Assembly (NCBI GenBank): GCA_036399175.1
Contig: DASWNP010000025.1
Coordinates: 103,298-167,297, forward strand
Direction of reading: 5' to 3'
DNA: 64,000 nt
DNA from: DASWNP01 sp036399175
GTDB taxonomy: Bacteria; Acidobacteriota; Blastocatellia; Pyrinomonadales; Pyrinomonadaceae
Positions 33,429 through 42,677 of the stretch are shown here, piece after piece; the stretch's first letter is position 1, and the number at the start of each line of letters is the position of its first letter. The translations under genes were made by a program, and so were the position numbers. The notes under the pieces were generated by a model. That model was given only the letters and a program-made list of their open reading frames with translations. It was not told the DNA's origin and searched no databases.

Positions 33429-36400
33429 ATGACCTCGATAGACGCCAGCTTTGTCTTCAAGCGATGCCGGAGCGCCGCGCGGGCGCTCGCCGCGCTCTCG
33501 CTCGTCGCGGCCTGCTTCGTCACGGCCATGTCGCAGCAGAGAATGAGCGGGTGGCAGATGCACACCTACACGCGGGAGCAGCAGCCCGGTGCGCCCGCCG
33601 CCGTGAGCGGGACGGTTATCGACGAGCGAGGGGCGGTGGTTGAAGGCGTCGAGGTCACTCTGGAAGAGGCGAGCACAGGGCTGAAGCGCCGCGCCATGAC
33701 CGACGGCGAAGGTTTCTTCGTCTTCCCTCTGCTTGCGCCCGGCTCATACGTGCTGCGCGCCGTGCGAGAAGGTTTTGCGCCCGTCGAGACCAATAGCTTC
33801 AAGCTCTTCGCGGGCAGCCGCAGCGACGTGCGAATCCTTTTGCGGACGGGCGTCGTCGCCGCGACGGTCGAGGTCGAAGCCGACGCTGAAGAGGCTCGCG
33901 CGCAGGAGGTCGGCGTCGGCACGGTTTTGGAGAGCGAGTTTGTCATCAATCAGCCGCTCAACGGGCGCACGCTGCAACCGCTCTTCGAGCTTGCGCCCGG
34001 AGTTGTTCTCACAAGAACGAGCTTCGGCGAGCAGGGACAGTTCAGCGCCAACGGTCAACGCGCCAACGCCAATTATTTTACGGTGGACGGAGCGAGCGCC
34101 AACATCGGCGTCAGCGCCGGAGCGTCGCCGGGACAGGCGGCGGCGGGCACGCTGCCCGCGCTCACTGTTCTGGGCAGCACGCATAATCTCGTCTCTGCCG
34201 AAGCAATCGAAGAGATGCGGATTCAGACTTCGACCTACGCGCCGGAGTTCGGTCGGATGCCGGGCGCGCAGGTCTCAATCAGAACGCGCGCGGGCACGAG
34301 TGAATTTCGCGGCGCGCTCTTTTATTACTTCCGCCACGATTCTCTCGCGGCCAACGATTGGTTCGGCAACAACCGGGGCTTGAAGAAACCGCCGCTCGTG
34401 CAGAATCAGTTCGGCGGCGCGGTGGGCGGCCCCGTCGTTGGTCGTCGGACGTTCTTCTTTTTCTCTTACGAAGGCGTGCGGCTCAGGCAGCCGCAAGTGA
34501 CCGTGACGGAAGTTCCCTCGCTCGAAGCGCGACAGAGCGCTCCCGCGCGTCTGCGGCCTCTGCTCGACGCTTTCCCTCTGCCCAACGGCGCGGCCTTCAA
34601 CAATCTGTTCGGGGAATTTTCCGCCAGCTACTCAGACCCTTCGAGCGTCAACGCCGCGAGCCTGCGCCTCGACCACGCGGCCACAGAGAAGCTTCAACTA
34701 TTCGGCAGGTATAACCGCGCGCCCTCGCGCGCAGCGCAGCGCGGAAACGCTCTCGACGCAGGCTCGGCCTCGCAAAGCCTCAACACGCTCAGCCGCACTC
34801 TCTTCGACACCGAGACGCTGACCTTCGGCGCAAGCTACACGCTCTCGCCCGCCCTCGCCAACGACCTGCGCTTCAACCTCAGCCGCGCGCGGGGCACGAC
34901 TTCAACTGAACTCGACGATTTCGGCGGAGCGAAGCCGCCGCCGCCAGCCTCGTTTCTCTTCCCCGAATCTTTTTCGACGGCGACGGCTCAGGTCGGGATG
35001 CTTTTTCGCGGCGGGGCGACCGCAAGCTTCGCCGCCGGAAGAGGCGTCGATAATCTACAGCGCCAGCTCAACGTGAGCGACGCGTTTTACCTGAGCAGGG
35101 GCGCGCATCAGTTGAAGCTCGGCGCGGACTTTCGCCGCCTCACGCCCGTCTACAATCCTCCGGCTTTCAAGCAGACGGTCGAGTTCGATTTTCTGACGAG
35201 CGGCCTGATAGGCATCATCCTCGACGACCGTGCGACGCGAATCCGCGCCGACGAAAGCTCGGGGGCGCGCTTTCCCGTCTTCGTAAACTTCTCGGCCTTC
35301 GCTCAGGACACGTGGCAGGCGCGGCGCGGGTTGACCGTCACCTACGGGCTGCGCTGGGAATTGAACCCGCCGCCGACCGAAGCGCGCGGCAATCTTCCCT
35401 TCGCCGTCAAAGGATTTGACGACCCTTCGACGCTTGAGCTTGCGCCGCGCGGCACGCCTCTCTGGAAGACGACCTTCGACAATTTCGCGCCGCGCGCGGC
35501 AGTCGCATTTCAACCGAGCCGTCGGAGCGGCACGTTGCTGCGCGCGGGCGTCGGCGTCTTTTACGACCTCGGCACGGGGCGCGCGGGTCAGAGCTTCGGA
35601 GACACGCCGCCCTACGCTTCGACGAGCTTTATCTTCGGCGTGCCTCTGCCACTACACGAGCCATCGGCAGACGGCGTGCCCGCCCCGCCCGACACGCCAT
35701 ACGGAACGCTCTTCGTCTCGTCGCCGAAGCTCAAGCTTCCTCTGACGATTCAATGGAGCGCGAGTGTCGAGCAGCCCTTTGGAGACAGGCAGCTTTTGTC
35801 GGCATCGCTTGTCGGCGCGGCGGGGCGAAGACTTCTGCGCGGGAGTCTGCTCGAAGAGCCGAACGAGCGGTTCACGCTTCTACACGTCACGGAAAACGGC
35901 GCTCGCTCCGACTATCGCGCGCTGCAAATACAGTTTCAGCGTCGCCTCGCAAAAGGCTTGCAGGGACACGCCGCCTACACCCTCGCGCGCTCGACCGACG
36001 ACGCCTCGAACGATTCTTCATACACGCTTCTGGCCGGAAGCGACCTCGAAGCCGAGTATGCGCCGTCCGACTTCGACGTGCGGCAGTCCGTCAGCTTCGG
36101 CTTCAGCTACGACGTGCCGCCGCTCGTCGGCCGTCGTAGCTTCGGTAAACACCTGTTCAAGAGTTGGTCGATTGACGCGATTTTCAGAGCGCGGACGGCT
36201 GCGCCCGTCAACGTGCTTCTCACAGATGAAGAGCGCTTCGACGGCTTCACGAACGCGACGCGCCCCGACCTCGTTCCCGGCGCTGCGCTCTATCTCGCCG
36301 ACCCCGGTGTGGCGGGCGGACGCCGACTCAACCGCGCGGCCTTCAGTCCCGCGCGCGGCAGTCAGGGAACGCTCGCGCGAAACTCTCTGCGCGGCTTCCC

Positions 36401-36665
36401 CGTCTCGCAGCTCGACCTCGCGCTCAGGCGACACATCGCGCTCAGTCAAAACCTGAAGCTCACCTTGAGAGCGGAAGTTTATAACGCGCTCAATCATCCG
36501 AATTTCGGCGACCCCGTGACGAGCCTCGAACGCGGTCTCTTCGGCGAGGCCACGCAGATGCTCGGACGAAGTCTCGGCACGGGCGGAATCAACGGCGGCT
36601 TGACGCCGGTCTATCAAATCGGCGGGGCGCGATGCGTCCAGCTTGCCGTCAGGCTGCAATTCTAG
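33429..36665 (+). CDS. TonB-dependent receptor, Oar-like (second copy)
   Basis: 1078-residue outer-membrane receptor. An N-terminal signal segment (about 15-35, ARALAALSLVAACFVTA) precedes a carboxypeptidase-regulatory-like domain (about 58-140, VSGTVIDERGAVVEGVEV), a plug (about 155-285, including SANGQRANANYFTVDGASA and EFGRMPGAQVSIRTRAG) and a barrel ending in CVQLAVRLQF. It is diverged from the receptor at 26316 and shorter. It lies directly downstream of the sigma fusion (42 bases) and 23 bases before the PD40 protein, which suggests an operon under the fusion's control. Confidence 0.9.
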   Translation: MTSIDASFVFKRCRSAARALAALSLVAACFVTAMSQQRMSGWQMHTYTREQQPGAPAAVSGTVIDERGAVVEGVEVTLEEASTGLKRRAMTDGEGFFVFPLLAPGSYVLRAVREGFAPVETNSFKLFAGSRSDVRILLRTGVVAATVEVEADAEEARAQEVGVGTVLESEFVINQPLNGRTLQPLFELAPGVVLTRTSFGEQGQFSANGQRANANYFTVDGASANIGVSAGASPGQAAAGTLPALTVLGSTHNLVSAEAIEEMRIQTSTYAPEFGRMPGAQVSIRTRAGTSEFRGALFYYFRHDSLAANDWFGNNRGLKKPPLVQNQFGGAVGGPVVGRRTFFFFSYEGVRLRQPQVTVTEVPSLEARQSAPARLRPLLDAFPLPNGAAFNNLFGEFSASYSDPSSVNAASLRLDHAATEKLQLFGRYNRAPSRAAQRGNALDAGSASQSLNTLSRTLFDTETLTFGASYTLSPALANDLRFNLSRARGTTSTELDDFGGAKPPPPASFLFPESFSTATAQVGMLFRGGATASFAAGRGVDNLQRQLNVSDAFYLSRGAHQLKLGADFRRLTPVYNPPAFKQTVEFDFLTSGLIGIILDDRATRIRADESSGARFPVFVNFSAFAQDTWQARRGLTVTYGLRWELNPPPTEARGNLPFAVKGFDDPSTLELAPRGTPLWKTTFDNFAPRAAVAFQPSRRSGTLLRAGVGVFYDLGTGRAGQSFGDTPPYASTSFIFGVPLPLHEPSADGVPAPPDTPYGTLFVSSPKLKLPLTIQWSASVEQPFGDRQLLSASLVGAAGRRLLRGSLLEEPNERFTLLHVTENGARSDYRALQIQFQRRLAKGLQGHAAYTLARSTDDASNDSSYTLLAGSDLEAEYAPSDFDVRQSVSFGFSYDVPPLVGRRSFGKHLFKSWSIDAIFRARTAAPVNVLLTDEERFDGFTNATRPDLVPGAALYLADPGVAGGRRLNRAAFSPARGSQGTLARNSLRGFPVSQLDLALRRHIALSQNLKLTLRAEVYNALNHPNFGDPVTSLERGLFGEATQMLGRSLGTGGINGGLTPVYQIGGARCVQLAVRLQF

Positions 36666-36688
36666 TTTTTAGTTTGGAGGGAAGGCTT

Positions 36689-38803
36689 ATGCTTTACGTC
36701 AAAGATGCGCTCTGTCGAAACAATCGCACGCAAAGAAACTCGCGCCTCGTCATGCTCCTGAGCATGATAACGATGCTGGGCGGCCTGTCGCTTTTCGCTC
36801 CGCCTGCCCGCGCGCAGGGCGGCGGCAAGATTCTGTTCACGAGCAACCGCGACGAGCGCGGCGGTATCGGTCAGAACTCTTCTGACATCTACCTGATGAA
36901 CGCGGACGGGAGCGGCGTGGTTAACTTAACGAACAAAAGCATGGAGAGCGAGCTGCGTCCCGCCTGGTCGCCCGACGGTAAGCAGATTGCCTTCACGCGC
37001 GATGTCGATACCTACCGTCATAACGAGGAAATCTTCGTGATGAACGCCGACGGCACGGGCATCAGGCGTTTGACCGACAGCCCCGGCGCGGACACTACGC
37101 CCGTCTGGTCGCCCGACGGCAAGCAGATAGCCTTCGTCAGCTTCCGCGATAATCCTTACGGCGGCTCGGGCATCTTCGTGATGAACGCCGACGGCTCGAA
37201 CGTCCGCCGCCTCACGATGAACACCTACTCTGACGCGACGCCCGCATGGTCGCCCGACGGGACGCGCATCGCTTTCTCCAGCGTGCGCGACGGCAGTCGC
37301 ACGCACCAGCTCTACGTGATGAATGCCGACGGCACGAATCTCAAGCGATTGACCTTCAGCTCCGAGTTCGATCACGGCCCCTCTTGGTCGCCCGACGGCT
37401 CGCGCATCGTTTTCACCAGCCGCCGCGACGGCAACTTCGAGATTTACGTGATGAACGCCGACGGCAGCAACCAGAAGCGCCTGACCAACAATCCGCTCGA
37501 CGACGGCACGCCCTCCTGGTCGCCCGACGGCACGAAGATTGTTTACTGGGGCAGCCGCCAGTTGAGCCCGACGCAGTTTGCCTTCGGCGAGATTTTCGTG
37601 ATGAACGCCGACGGCAGCAACCCCGTCAACATCTCCAACAACCCGGCCTTCGACATGGAGCCGAGATGGATGCCTGAGCCCGGCGTTAAAATCCCTTCGA
37701 TTCTTCGCTTCGGCGCGTCGAGCTACGTCGTCGGCGAAGAGACCGGACAGATAACCGTCAGCGTCGAGCGTAGCGGCAACCTCGACTCTCACGCTTCGGT
37801 CGAATACTCGACGGCGGACAGCACCGCCAACGAGCGCTCGGATTACCTGACGGCGCGCGGCGTCCTTCACTTCGCGCCCGGCGAGACCTCCAAGAGCTTC
37901 AACGTCCTCGTCACCGACGATTCTTTCAGGGAAGACGACGAGACGCTCCTGCTCTCGCTCAGTAATCCGACGAGCGCCAGCCTCGAAGCCGCGAGCCCGG
38001 TCACTCTGAAGATTAGCGATAACGACCTCTCGACGCTCGCCGTCAATCCGATTGACGATGCGCGCTTCTTCGTCCGCCAGCACTACATGGACTTCCTCAA
38101 CCGCACGCCCGACGCTTCGGGGCTCGCCTTCTGGGAACAGGAGATTACGCGCTGCGGCAACAACAGAAGCTGCATCGAGTCGAAGCAGGTTGACGTGTCG
38201 GGCGCATACTTTCTCTCGACCGAGTTTCAGGAGACGGGCTACACCGTCTATCTCACCAACAAAGCTTCCTTCGCCGTCATGCCGAGATACGCGAGATTCA
38301 TCGCCGACACTCAGGCCGTCGGTCAGGGCGTCATAGATGGCGAGCCCGGCTGGCAGCAGCAGTTGGAGAGAAACAAGAAGAGCTTCTTCGATGCGTGGGT
38401 CAGCCGCGCCGAGTTTGTGAGCGCCTACGGTGGCAAGACCGACGAGCAGTACGTCGATGCTCTGTTCGCCAACGCGGGGCTGACGCCGACGCAGGACGTG
38501 CGCGCCGCGCTCGTCGCCGGACTCGCCGCCGGAACGGAAACGCGCGCGACGGTTCTACGCAAGGTGGCCGAGAACGACACCCTCAAGCGCAACGAGCTGA
38601 ACCGCGCCTTCGTCCTCATGCAGTACTTCGGCTACCTCCGGCGCGACCCCGACAACCCGCCCGACCCGAACGAGCCGCGCGACCTGACCGGCTTCAACTT
38701 CTGGTTGCGGAAGCTCGACGAGCATGGCGGCGACTTCCGCCGCGCCGAGATGGTCAGGTCGTTCATCGTCTCCGGCGAATATCGAGGGCGCTTCGGACTC
38801 TGA
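36689..38803 (+). CDS. Secreted PD40 beta-propeller protein with Calx-beta and DUF4214 domains
   Basis: 704 residues. The start MLYVKDALCRNN is preceded by GGAGGG; a signal segment ends near PPARAQGG. Residues about 45-340 hold six TolB-like PD40 repeats (AWSPDGKQIAFTRD and relatives, each with MNADGS/T). About 345-455 is a Calx-beta domain (YVVGEETGQITVSVERSG, DDETLLLSLSNP). The C-terminal about 230 residues resemble DUF4214 (FVRQHYMDFLNRTPDASGL, repeated as FGYLRRDPDNPPD). Likely a surface or periplasmic sugar- or ligand-binding protein serving the adjacent receptor. The stop codon lies inside the terminal repeat of a MITE-like element. Confidence 0.88.
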   Translation: MLYVKDALCRNNRTQRNSRLVMLLSMITMLGGLSLFAPPARAQGGGKILFTSNRDERGGIGQNSSDIYLMNADGSGVVNLTNKSMESELRPAWSPDGKQIAFTRDVDTYRHNEEIFVMNADGTGIRRLTDSPGADTTPVWSPDGKQIAFVSFRDNPYGGSGIFVMNADGSNVRRLTMNTYSDATPAWSPDGTRIAFSSVRDGSRTHQLYVMNADGTNLKRLTFSSEFDHGPSWSPDGSRIVFTSRRDGNFEIYVMNADGSNQKRLTNNPLDDGTPSWSPDGTKIVYWGSRQLSPTQFAFGEIFVMNADGSNPVNISNNPAFDMEPRWMPEPGVKIPSILRFGASSYVVGEETGQITVSVERSGNLDSHASVEYSTADSTANERSDYLTARGVLHFAPGETSKSFNVLVTDDSFREDDETLLLSLSNPTSASLEAASPVTLKISDNDLSTLAVNPIDDARFFVRQHYMDFLNRTPDASGLAFWEQEITRCGNNRSCIESKQVDVSGAYFLSTEFQETGYTVYLTNKASFAVMPRYARFIADTQAVGQGVIDGEPGWQQQLERNKKSFFDAWVSRAEFVSAYGGKTDEQYVDALFANAGLTPTQDVRAALVAGLAAGTETRATVLRKVAENDTLKRNELNRAFVLMQYFGYLRRDPDNPPDPNEPRDLTGFNFWLRKLDEHGGDFRRAEMVRSFIVSGEYRGRFGL

Positions 38804-39033
38804 GAAGCTGTTTGAAAATAGGCGCGTCTCTGTCCCGTCAGGGACAGGATGAGAATAGCCCAGCGATTCATCGCTGGGTGACGAGCGCATCTAAAGTTTC
38901 AGTCCCGTAGGGACGGCTGAGCCTGCCTTCAGTCGTCCCTACGGGACTGGGAAATGTTTTTGCTGGAATCCCAGCGATAAACGCTCTGGCTACTATCGAA
39001 AGTTCCTTTCGGGACTTTTCAAACAGCCTCTCA
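38801..39033. mobile_element. MITE-like element with 18-bp terminal inverted repeats
   Basis: TGAGAAGCTGTTTGAAAA (38801-38818) and TTTTCAAACAGCCTCTCA (39016-39033) are inverted with one mismatch. The 233-base interior has no gene but several palindromes: CTGTCCCGTCAGGGACAG (38830-38847), CCCAGCGATTCATCGCTGGG (38859-38878), and CAGTCCCGTAGGGACG (38900-38915) inverted at 38934-38949. The left end supplies the TGA stop of the PD40 gene. No transposase is present, so it would depend on one elsewhere; a REP/RAYT-type relationship is possible. Confidence 0.7.
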
Positions 39034-39089
39034 GAGCCCGCGCCGAAAGTCCTGCTTCCGAGAAGAACGAGCCGGACGAACGAGCCTTG

Positions 39090-39138
39090 AAAAATGAAGT
39101 GACCGCGAGACGATTTGTCTCGCGGTCACTTCATTTTT
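39090..39138. terminator. Long perfect hairpin, probable bidirectional terminator
   Basis: AAAAATGAAGTGACCGCGAG (continuing AC) at 39090-39111 pairs over 22 bp with 39117-39138 around a 5-base loop. The A-run and T-run at the ends suit termination in both directions. It lies between the MITE-like element and the TPR gene. Confidence 0.75.
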
Positions 39139-39271
39139 CGCTTCATCTTTGGCGCGCGTTTGGCGCTCTCGACGGGCGGCGAACCTGCGCGCGGCGCGAA
39201 GCATCCGATTGAGGTATCATCTCTCCCGCCTGAAATCACGCACGCCAAAAGTTGAAAATTACGGTCGGAGT

Positions 39272-40567
39272 ATGAAAGAGTTCCCGTCTATGTCGAGAAT
39301 AAGCTTGCGTTTCACTACCGCCGCGCTGGCCGCGCTCTTCGTGCTGGCGCTCGTGCTGACCGCTGAGTTCGAGGCGCGTGCACAGTCGGGCGCGACGCGC
39401 CCGCGACGCGTTACGCCGTCGCAGCCCGTCCCGACGCCTTCTCCCGTCGGTCAGCCGAACAACAACGCTTCGACGCCTGCGCCCGCGCGAGCTTCCGCGC
39501 CGCGCACGACCGCCGCCACGCCGCGCACCGCGCCCGCCTCTGCCGCCGCCACTTCCGGCAGCCCAGACACCTCGCGCGCCTTCGCCCTGCTCCAGCAGAA
39601 GCAGTACGAAGCGGCGCTCCGAGAGGCGAGGCAGGTTACAGCGAGCGACCCGTCTAACTCCGAAGGCTGGAAGATTGCCGGCTTCGCCGAGATGAACCTG
39701 CGGCAGTACGCCGAAGCTTCCGCCGACCTTCAACGCGCGCTCGACCTGCAACGCGCCGCCGGAGCCGAAGACGCCAACACGCTCGACGCGCTCGCGCAAG
39801 CCTACGTCCGCACGGAGAAGTTCGAGCAGGCGCTGCCGCTCCTCGTCGCCGCCACCTCGCGTACGGGCGCGCAGCCCGACGCGCTCATGCTCTACTATCG
39901 CGGCCTCGCAGAGTTTCGCACGGGCAAGATGGCCGAGGCCGAGCGTTCGCTCAATCAGGCCGTCAAGGCCGACCCGAAGAGCGCGCCCGCGCTCTTCTAT
40001 CTCGGTCGTATCGCCTTCGAGCGTAAAGACAACGACGCCGCCATCAACGCGCTCAACCGCGCTACCCTGAGCGACCCGCGCCTCGCCGAAGCATGGACGC
40101 TTCTCACCTACGCTTACCTGCGCCGCGCCGACGCTTCGGCAGACGCAAAGGCCGACGCCGACTACCTGAGCGCCGTCCGAGCCAGCGAAGGATTGACGCG
40201 CGTGCGAACCGACGAAGTCGCCTTCGCCCTTCATGGGCAAGCCCTGATTCGCGCCAAGCTCTACCCGCGCGCCGCCCTCGCCCTTGAGCGCGTCGCGGCT
40301 AGCAGCAACGTGCAGGGCTCGACCCTCTACCTGCTTGGCATCGCCCATTCGCGCGCCAAGAATTTCCCCAAAGCCATCACAGCCCTTGAGCGCGCCGCCG
40401 CCAAGACGCCCGACGACGTGAACATCTACCGCGAGCTTGGCTACGTCTACGAAGTCTCCAAGCAGTACGCCAAAGCCCTCACCGCCTACGAAAAAGGTCT
40501 CAGCCTCGTCCCCGACGACGCCGACTTCAAAGAGGCCGCCGAGCGCGTCCGCCCCTTTGCAAAATAA
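39272..40567 (+). CDS. Tetratricopeptide repeat protein, exported
   Basis: About 431 residues from ATG 39272 (MKEFPSMSRISLRF); ATG 39290 is an alternative. A signal segment (TTAALAALFVLALVLTAEFEA) is followed by a Pro/Thr/Ala-rich low-complexity linker (about 40-100), then eight or so TPR-like helices (EAALREARQVTASDPSNSEG, AEASADLQRALDLQ, PALFYLGRIAFERKDNDAA). Such proteins usually scaffold envelope complexes. No partner can be assigned. The open frame extends 41 codons further upstream but without coding character. Confidence 0.85.
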   Translation: MKEFPSMSRISLRFTTAALAALFVLALVLTAEFEARAQSGATRPRRVTPSQPVPTPSPVGQPNNNASTPAPARASAPRTTAATPRTAPASAAATSGSPDTSRAFALLQQKQYEAALREARQVTASDPSNSEGWKIAGFAEMNLRQYAEASADLQRALDLQRAAGAEDANTLDALAQAYVRTEKFEQALPLLVAATSRTGAQPDALMLYYRGLAEFRTGKMAEAERSLNQAVKADPKSAPALFYLGRIAFERKDNDAAINALNRATLSDPRLAEAWTLLTYAYLRRADASADAKADADYLSAVRASEGLTRVRTDEVAFALHGQALIRAKLYPRAALALERVAASSNVQGSTLYLLGIAHSRAKNFPKAITALERAAAKTPDDVNIYRELGYVYEVSKQYAKALTAYEKGLSLVPDDADFKEAAERVRPFAK

Positions 40568-40568
40568 G

Positions 40569-40676
40569 TCGGGAGTCTGAGAGTCTGGAGTCAGGAGTCT
40601 GGAGTCAAAAGCACGAGCCGTCGAACAGGTTTTGCTTTTGACTTCAGACTCCGAGACTCCAGACTCCTGACTTTTG
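40569..40676. repeat. Short-word hairpin repeat (word about GGAGTCT)
   Basis: GAGTCTGGAGTCAGGAGTCT on the left is mirrored by AGACTCCGAGACTCCAGACT on the right, around AAAGC...GCTTTT. It begins two bases after the TPR stop. Confidence 0.8.
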
Positions 40677-40714
40677 TTTGGAGCTTGAGACTTTTCTGCG
40701 GTAGCATCGCTTTT

Positions 40715-41230
40715 ATGAAGAACCCGAATCGTTTTCGTTTGCATAGGAGCATCGCAAGTGTTCTGTTGATGGCCGCGTTTCTGCTGACGGGGCTGGCGTA
40801 TCAGAGCGTGCGGGCTGAGGTGTGGAATAGCATTGAGCCTCTGAAGTCGAGGCGGGCGGATGTCGAGCGCGTGCTCGGCAAGCCTCTGGAAGACAAGGCG
40901 GGCGAGACGGGCACGCTGCGTTTCAAGGTGGCGGGCGGCACGGTGCAGGTCTCCTTCGTCAACGCCCGGTTCGTGACGACCAAGAAGCTCTCGCCGGAGT
41001 TGGAAGGCACGGTCTTGCAGGTTGTCCTGCAACATGAGCGCGCCACCGACACGCCCGAATCTCTCGGGCTCATTAACAACTCCAACTTCCAGCGCGAAGA
41101 GAAACAGAACGTCGTCCAGTTTCGCAACCTCAAAGACGGCATCGCCTACACCTTCATCGAAGGCAAGCTCAAAACGACATGGTACTCCCCGGCCTCCGAA
41201 CAACTCCTGCGCGCGCGAATCAAAGGCTGA
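40715..41230 (+). CDS. Exported protein of unknown function
   Basis: 171 residues from ATG 40715. The N-terminus RSIASVLLMAAFLLTGLAYQSVRA is a signal peptide or anchor. The mature part reads WNSIEPLKSRRADVERVLGK and continues as a beta-rich domain. I do not recognise the family; the pattern resembles small secreted proteins common in Acidobacteriota. A TTG at 40685 would give ten more residues but spoils the signal peptide. Its stop codon lies in the following repeat. Confidence 0.7.
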   Translation: MKNPNRFRLHRSIASVLLMAAFLLTGLAYQSVRAEVWNSIEPLKSRRADVERVLGKPLEDKAGETGTLRFKVAGGTVQVSFVNARFVTTKKLSPELEGTVLQVVLQHERATDTPESLGLINNSNFQREEKQNVVQFRNLKDGIAYTFIEGKLKTTWYSPASEQLLRARIKG

Positions 41231-41313
41231 AGGCTGAAGGCTGAAGGATGAAAGCCTCTCAGGCGGCTTGAGGGCTATCTTTCATCCTTCCACCTTCATC
41301 CACTATCCTTCGT
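41224..41313. repeat. Short-word hairpin repeat (word about GAAGGCT)
   Basis: GGCTGAAGGCTGAAGGCTGA on the left and CATCCTTCCACCTTCATCC on the right. It overlaps the end of the preceding gene and ends six bases before the NurA-like start. Confidence 0.7.
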
Positions 41314-41318
41314 TCTTT

Positions 41319-42569
41319 ATGCTCTATCGTCAACATTTTTTGAAGGCGCTTCAGACGCGGCGCGAGGAGTTCGTCGCATTCGAGCGCGCGTGGAGGGACG
41401 AGGTGTCGGCGGGCGCGCGTGTGTTGCGCGGTCTGGGCAACCGCCGGGCTGCGGAGATAGACGCCATGACGCGCGGCTCGACGCCGGGCGCGCTGCCGAG
41501 CGAAGAACTGGACAGGCATAATTCGATGGCCGTCGCGTTTCGTGAGCGTTGGCGCTCGCACGAGGGCGCGCGCGGCTGGGCGAAAGATGTGCTCTTCGAG
41601 CGCACGACGTTTGCCGCCGACGGCAGCCAGATTTTGCCGGGCAGGGAAATCTCTCTGCCGGTGGCGGGCGTGCAGGTGGCATGGTTCGAGAACCCGCACA
41701 CGCTCGACGGTCGGGGCTACCGCAAAGATGCGCGCTTCGAGGTCGTGACGCCGAAGGAATTGCTTGAGGCCGACGGCGGCGCGGCCAACGCCGGGGCGGT
41801 CGTCAACCTGCGCCGCTTCCACATGGAGGCGCAGGCGGTCGGCGAATTTCTCGAAAGTAAACGCGGCTGGCGCGAGCGCGGCGAGCGCGTGCCCATCGCC
41901 TTCTTCGACGGCATGCTGCTGCTCATCACCGCCGTCGCTTCCGGCAGAATCAATGCCAAGCCCGAAAGCGACACGCTCTTTCCGACCGCTTACGTCAACG
42001 ACATGGCGCGTCTCGTTCGCCTTTCGCGCGACACACAAGTTCCCGTCGTCGGCTACATCGACCAGAGCTACGCGCGCGATTTGGTGAGACTCGTCAGCGT
42101 GCTCGACAAAAGCCACTCGAAGCGCGCATCGGGCGTCTACGACGCGCAGCTTCTGCGCACGGCGACAACGGAAGACGCAGAGCCGCCTCTGCTCTGTGCA
42201 TGGGGCGACCGTACCGTCTTCTGTTACTGTCTGCGCGAGGGGCTGCCGGAGGATTTTATAGACGAGCGCGGCGTGCCGCTCGTCGGCTTCGTCTACTTGC
42301 AGACGACAGCCGAGAGCACGCCCGCGCGGCTCGACGTGCCGACGTGGGTCTACGAGGCGGGCTTGCTCGACGAAGTGATGGACGCCGTGCGCGCCGAGTG
42401 CGTCGTCGGCAACGGCTACCCTTACGCGCTGGAGACGGCGGACGCCGCAGCCGTCATCACCTCCCAAGACCGCGAGCGTTTCCTCCACGCCATGCAGGAG
42501 TTCGCCGAAGAGGGAGGCTTTGCCTTACGCGTCTCGCGTAAGGCCGTCAGCAAGATTCACCGACGCTAG
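41319..42569 (+). CDS. NurA domain nuclease
   Basis: 416 residues from ATG 41319 (MLYRQHFLKAL). The NurA pattern is visible: Asp101 in the ADGSQI motif, Asp197 in IAFFDGMLLL, Asp248 in GYIDQSYARDLVRL, and a C-terminal region with NGYPYALETADAAAVIT. In archaea NurA pairs with the HerA ATPase to resect DNA ends; in some bacteria the pair also serves in defence. No HerA is adjacent, but a HAS-barrel protein lies two genes downstream. The family assignment is from motifs, not from a search. Confidence 0.75.
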   Translation: MLYRQHFLKALQTRREEFVAFERAWRDEVSAGARVLRGLGNRRAAEIDAMTRGSTPGALPSEELDRHNSMAVAFRERWRSHEGARGWAKDVLFERTTFAADGSQILPGREISLPVAGVQVAWFENPHTLDGRGYRKDARFEVVTPKELLEADGGAANAGAVVNLRRFHMEAQAVGEFLESKRGWRERGERVPIAFFDGMLLLITAVASGRINAKPESDTLFPTAYVNDMARLVRLSRDTQVPVVGYIDQSYARDLVRLVSVLDKSHSKRASGVYDAQLLRTATTEDAEPPLLCAWGDRTVFCYCLREGLPEDFIDERGVPLVGFVYLQTTAESTPARLDVPTWVYEAGLLDEVMDAVRAECVVGNGYPYALETADAAAVITSQDRERFLHAMQEFAEEGGFALRVSRKAVSKIHRR

Positions 42570-42677
42570 TCGTCGCCCGGCTTAAAATTCGAGTTCGTCG
42601 GCGGCAACAACCTTCGGGCGCTGCCGGATGTGACTATCTCAATCGTCAGTCGTCAACGGACGCGCGCGAGCTGTTTT

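Noticed and set aside
36632..36688. N-terminal extension of the PD40 protein
   Set aside because: It overlaps the end of the TonB receptor in another frame; GGAGGG and a signal peptide support the start at 36689.
39236..41203. 655-codon minus-strand open frame opposite the TPR gene
   Set aside because: A shadow of GC-rich coding DNA: it spans the TPR gene, a repeat and the next gene, with low-complexity Gly/Arg/Val sequence.
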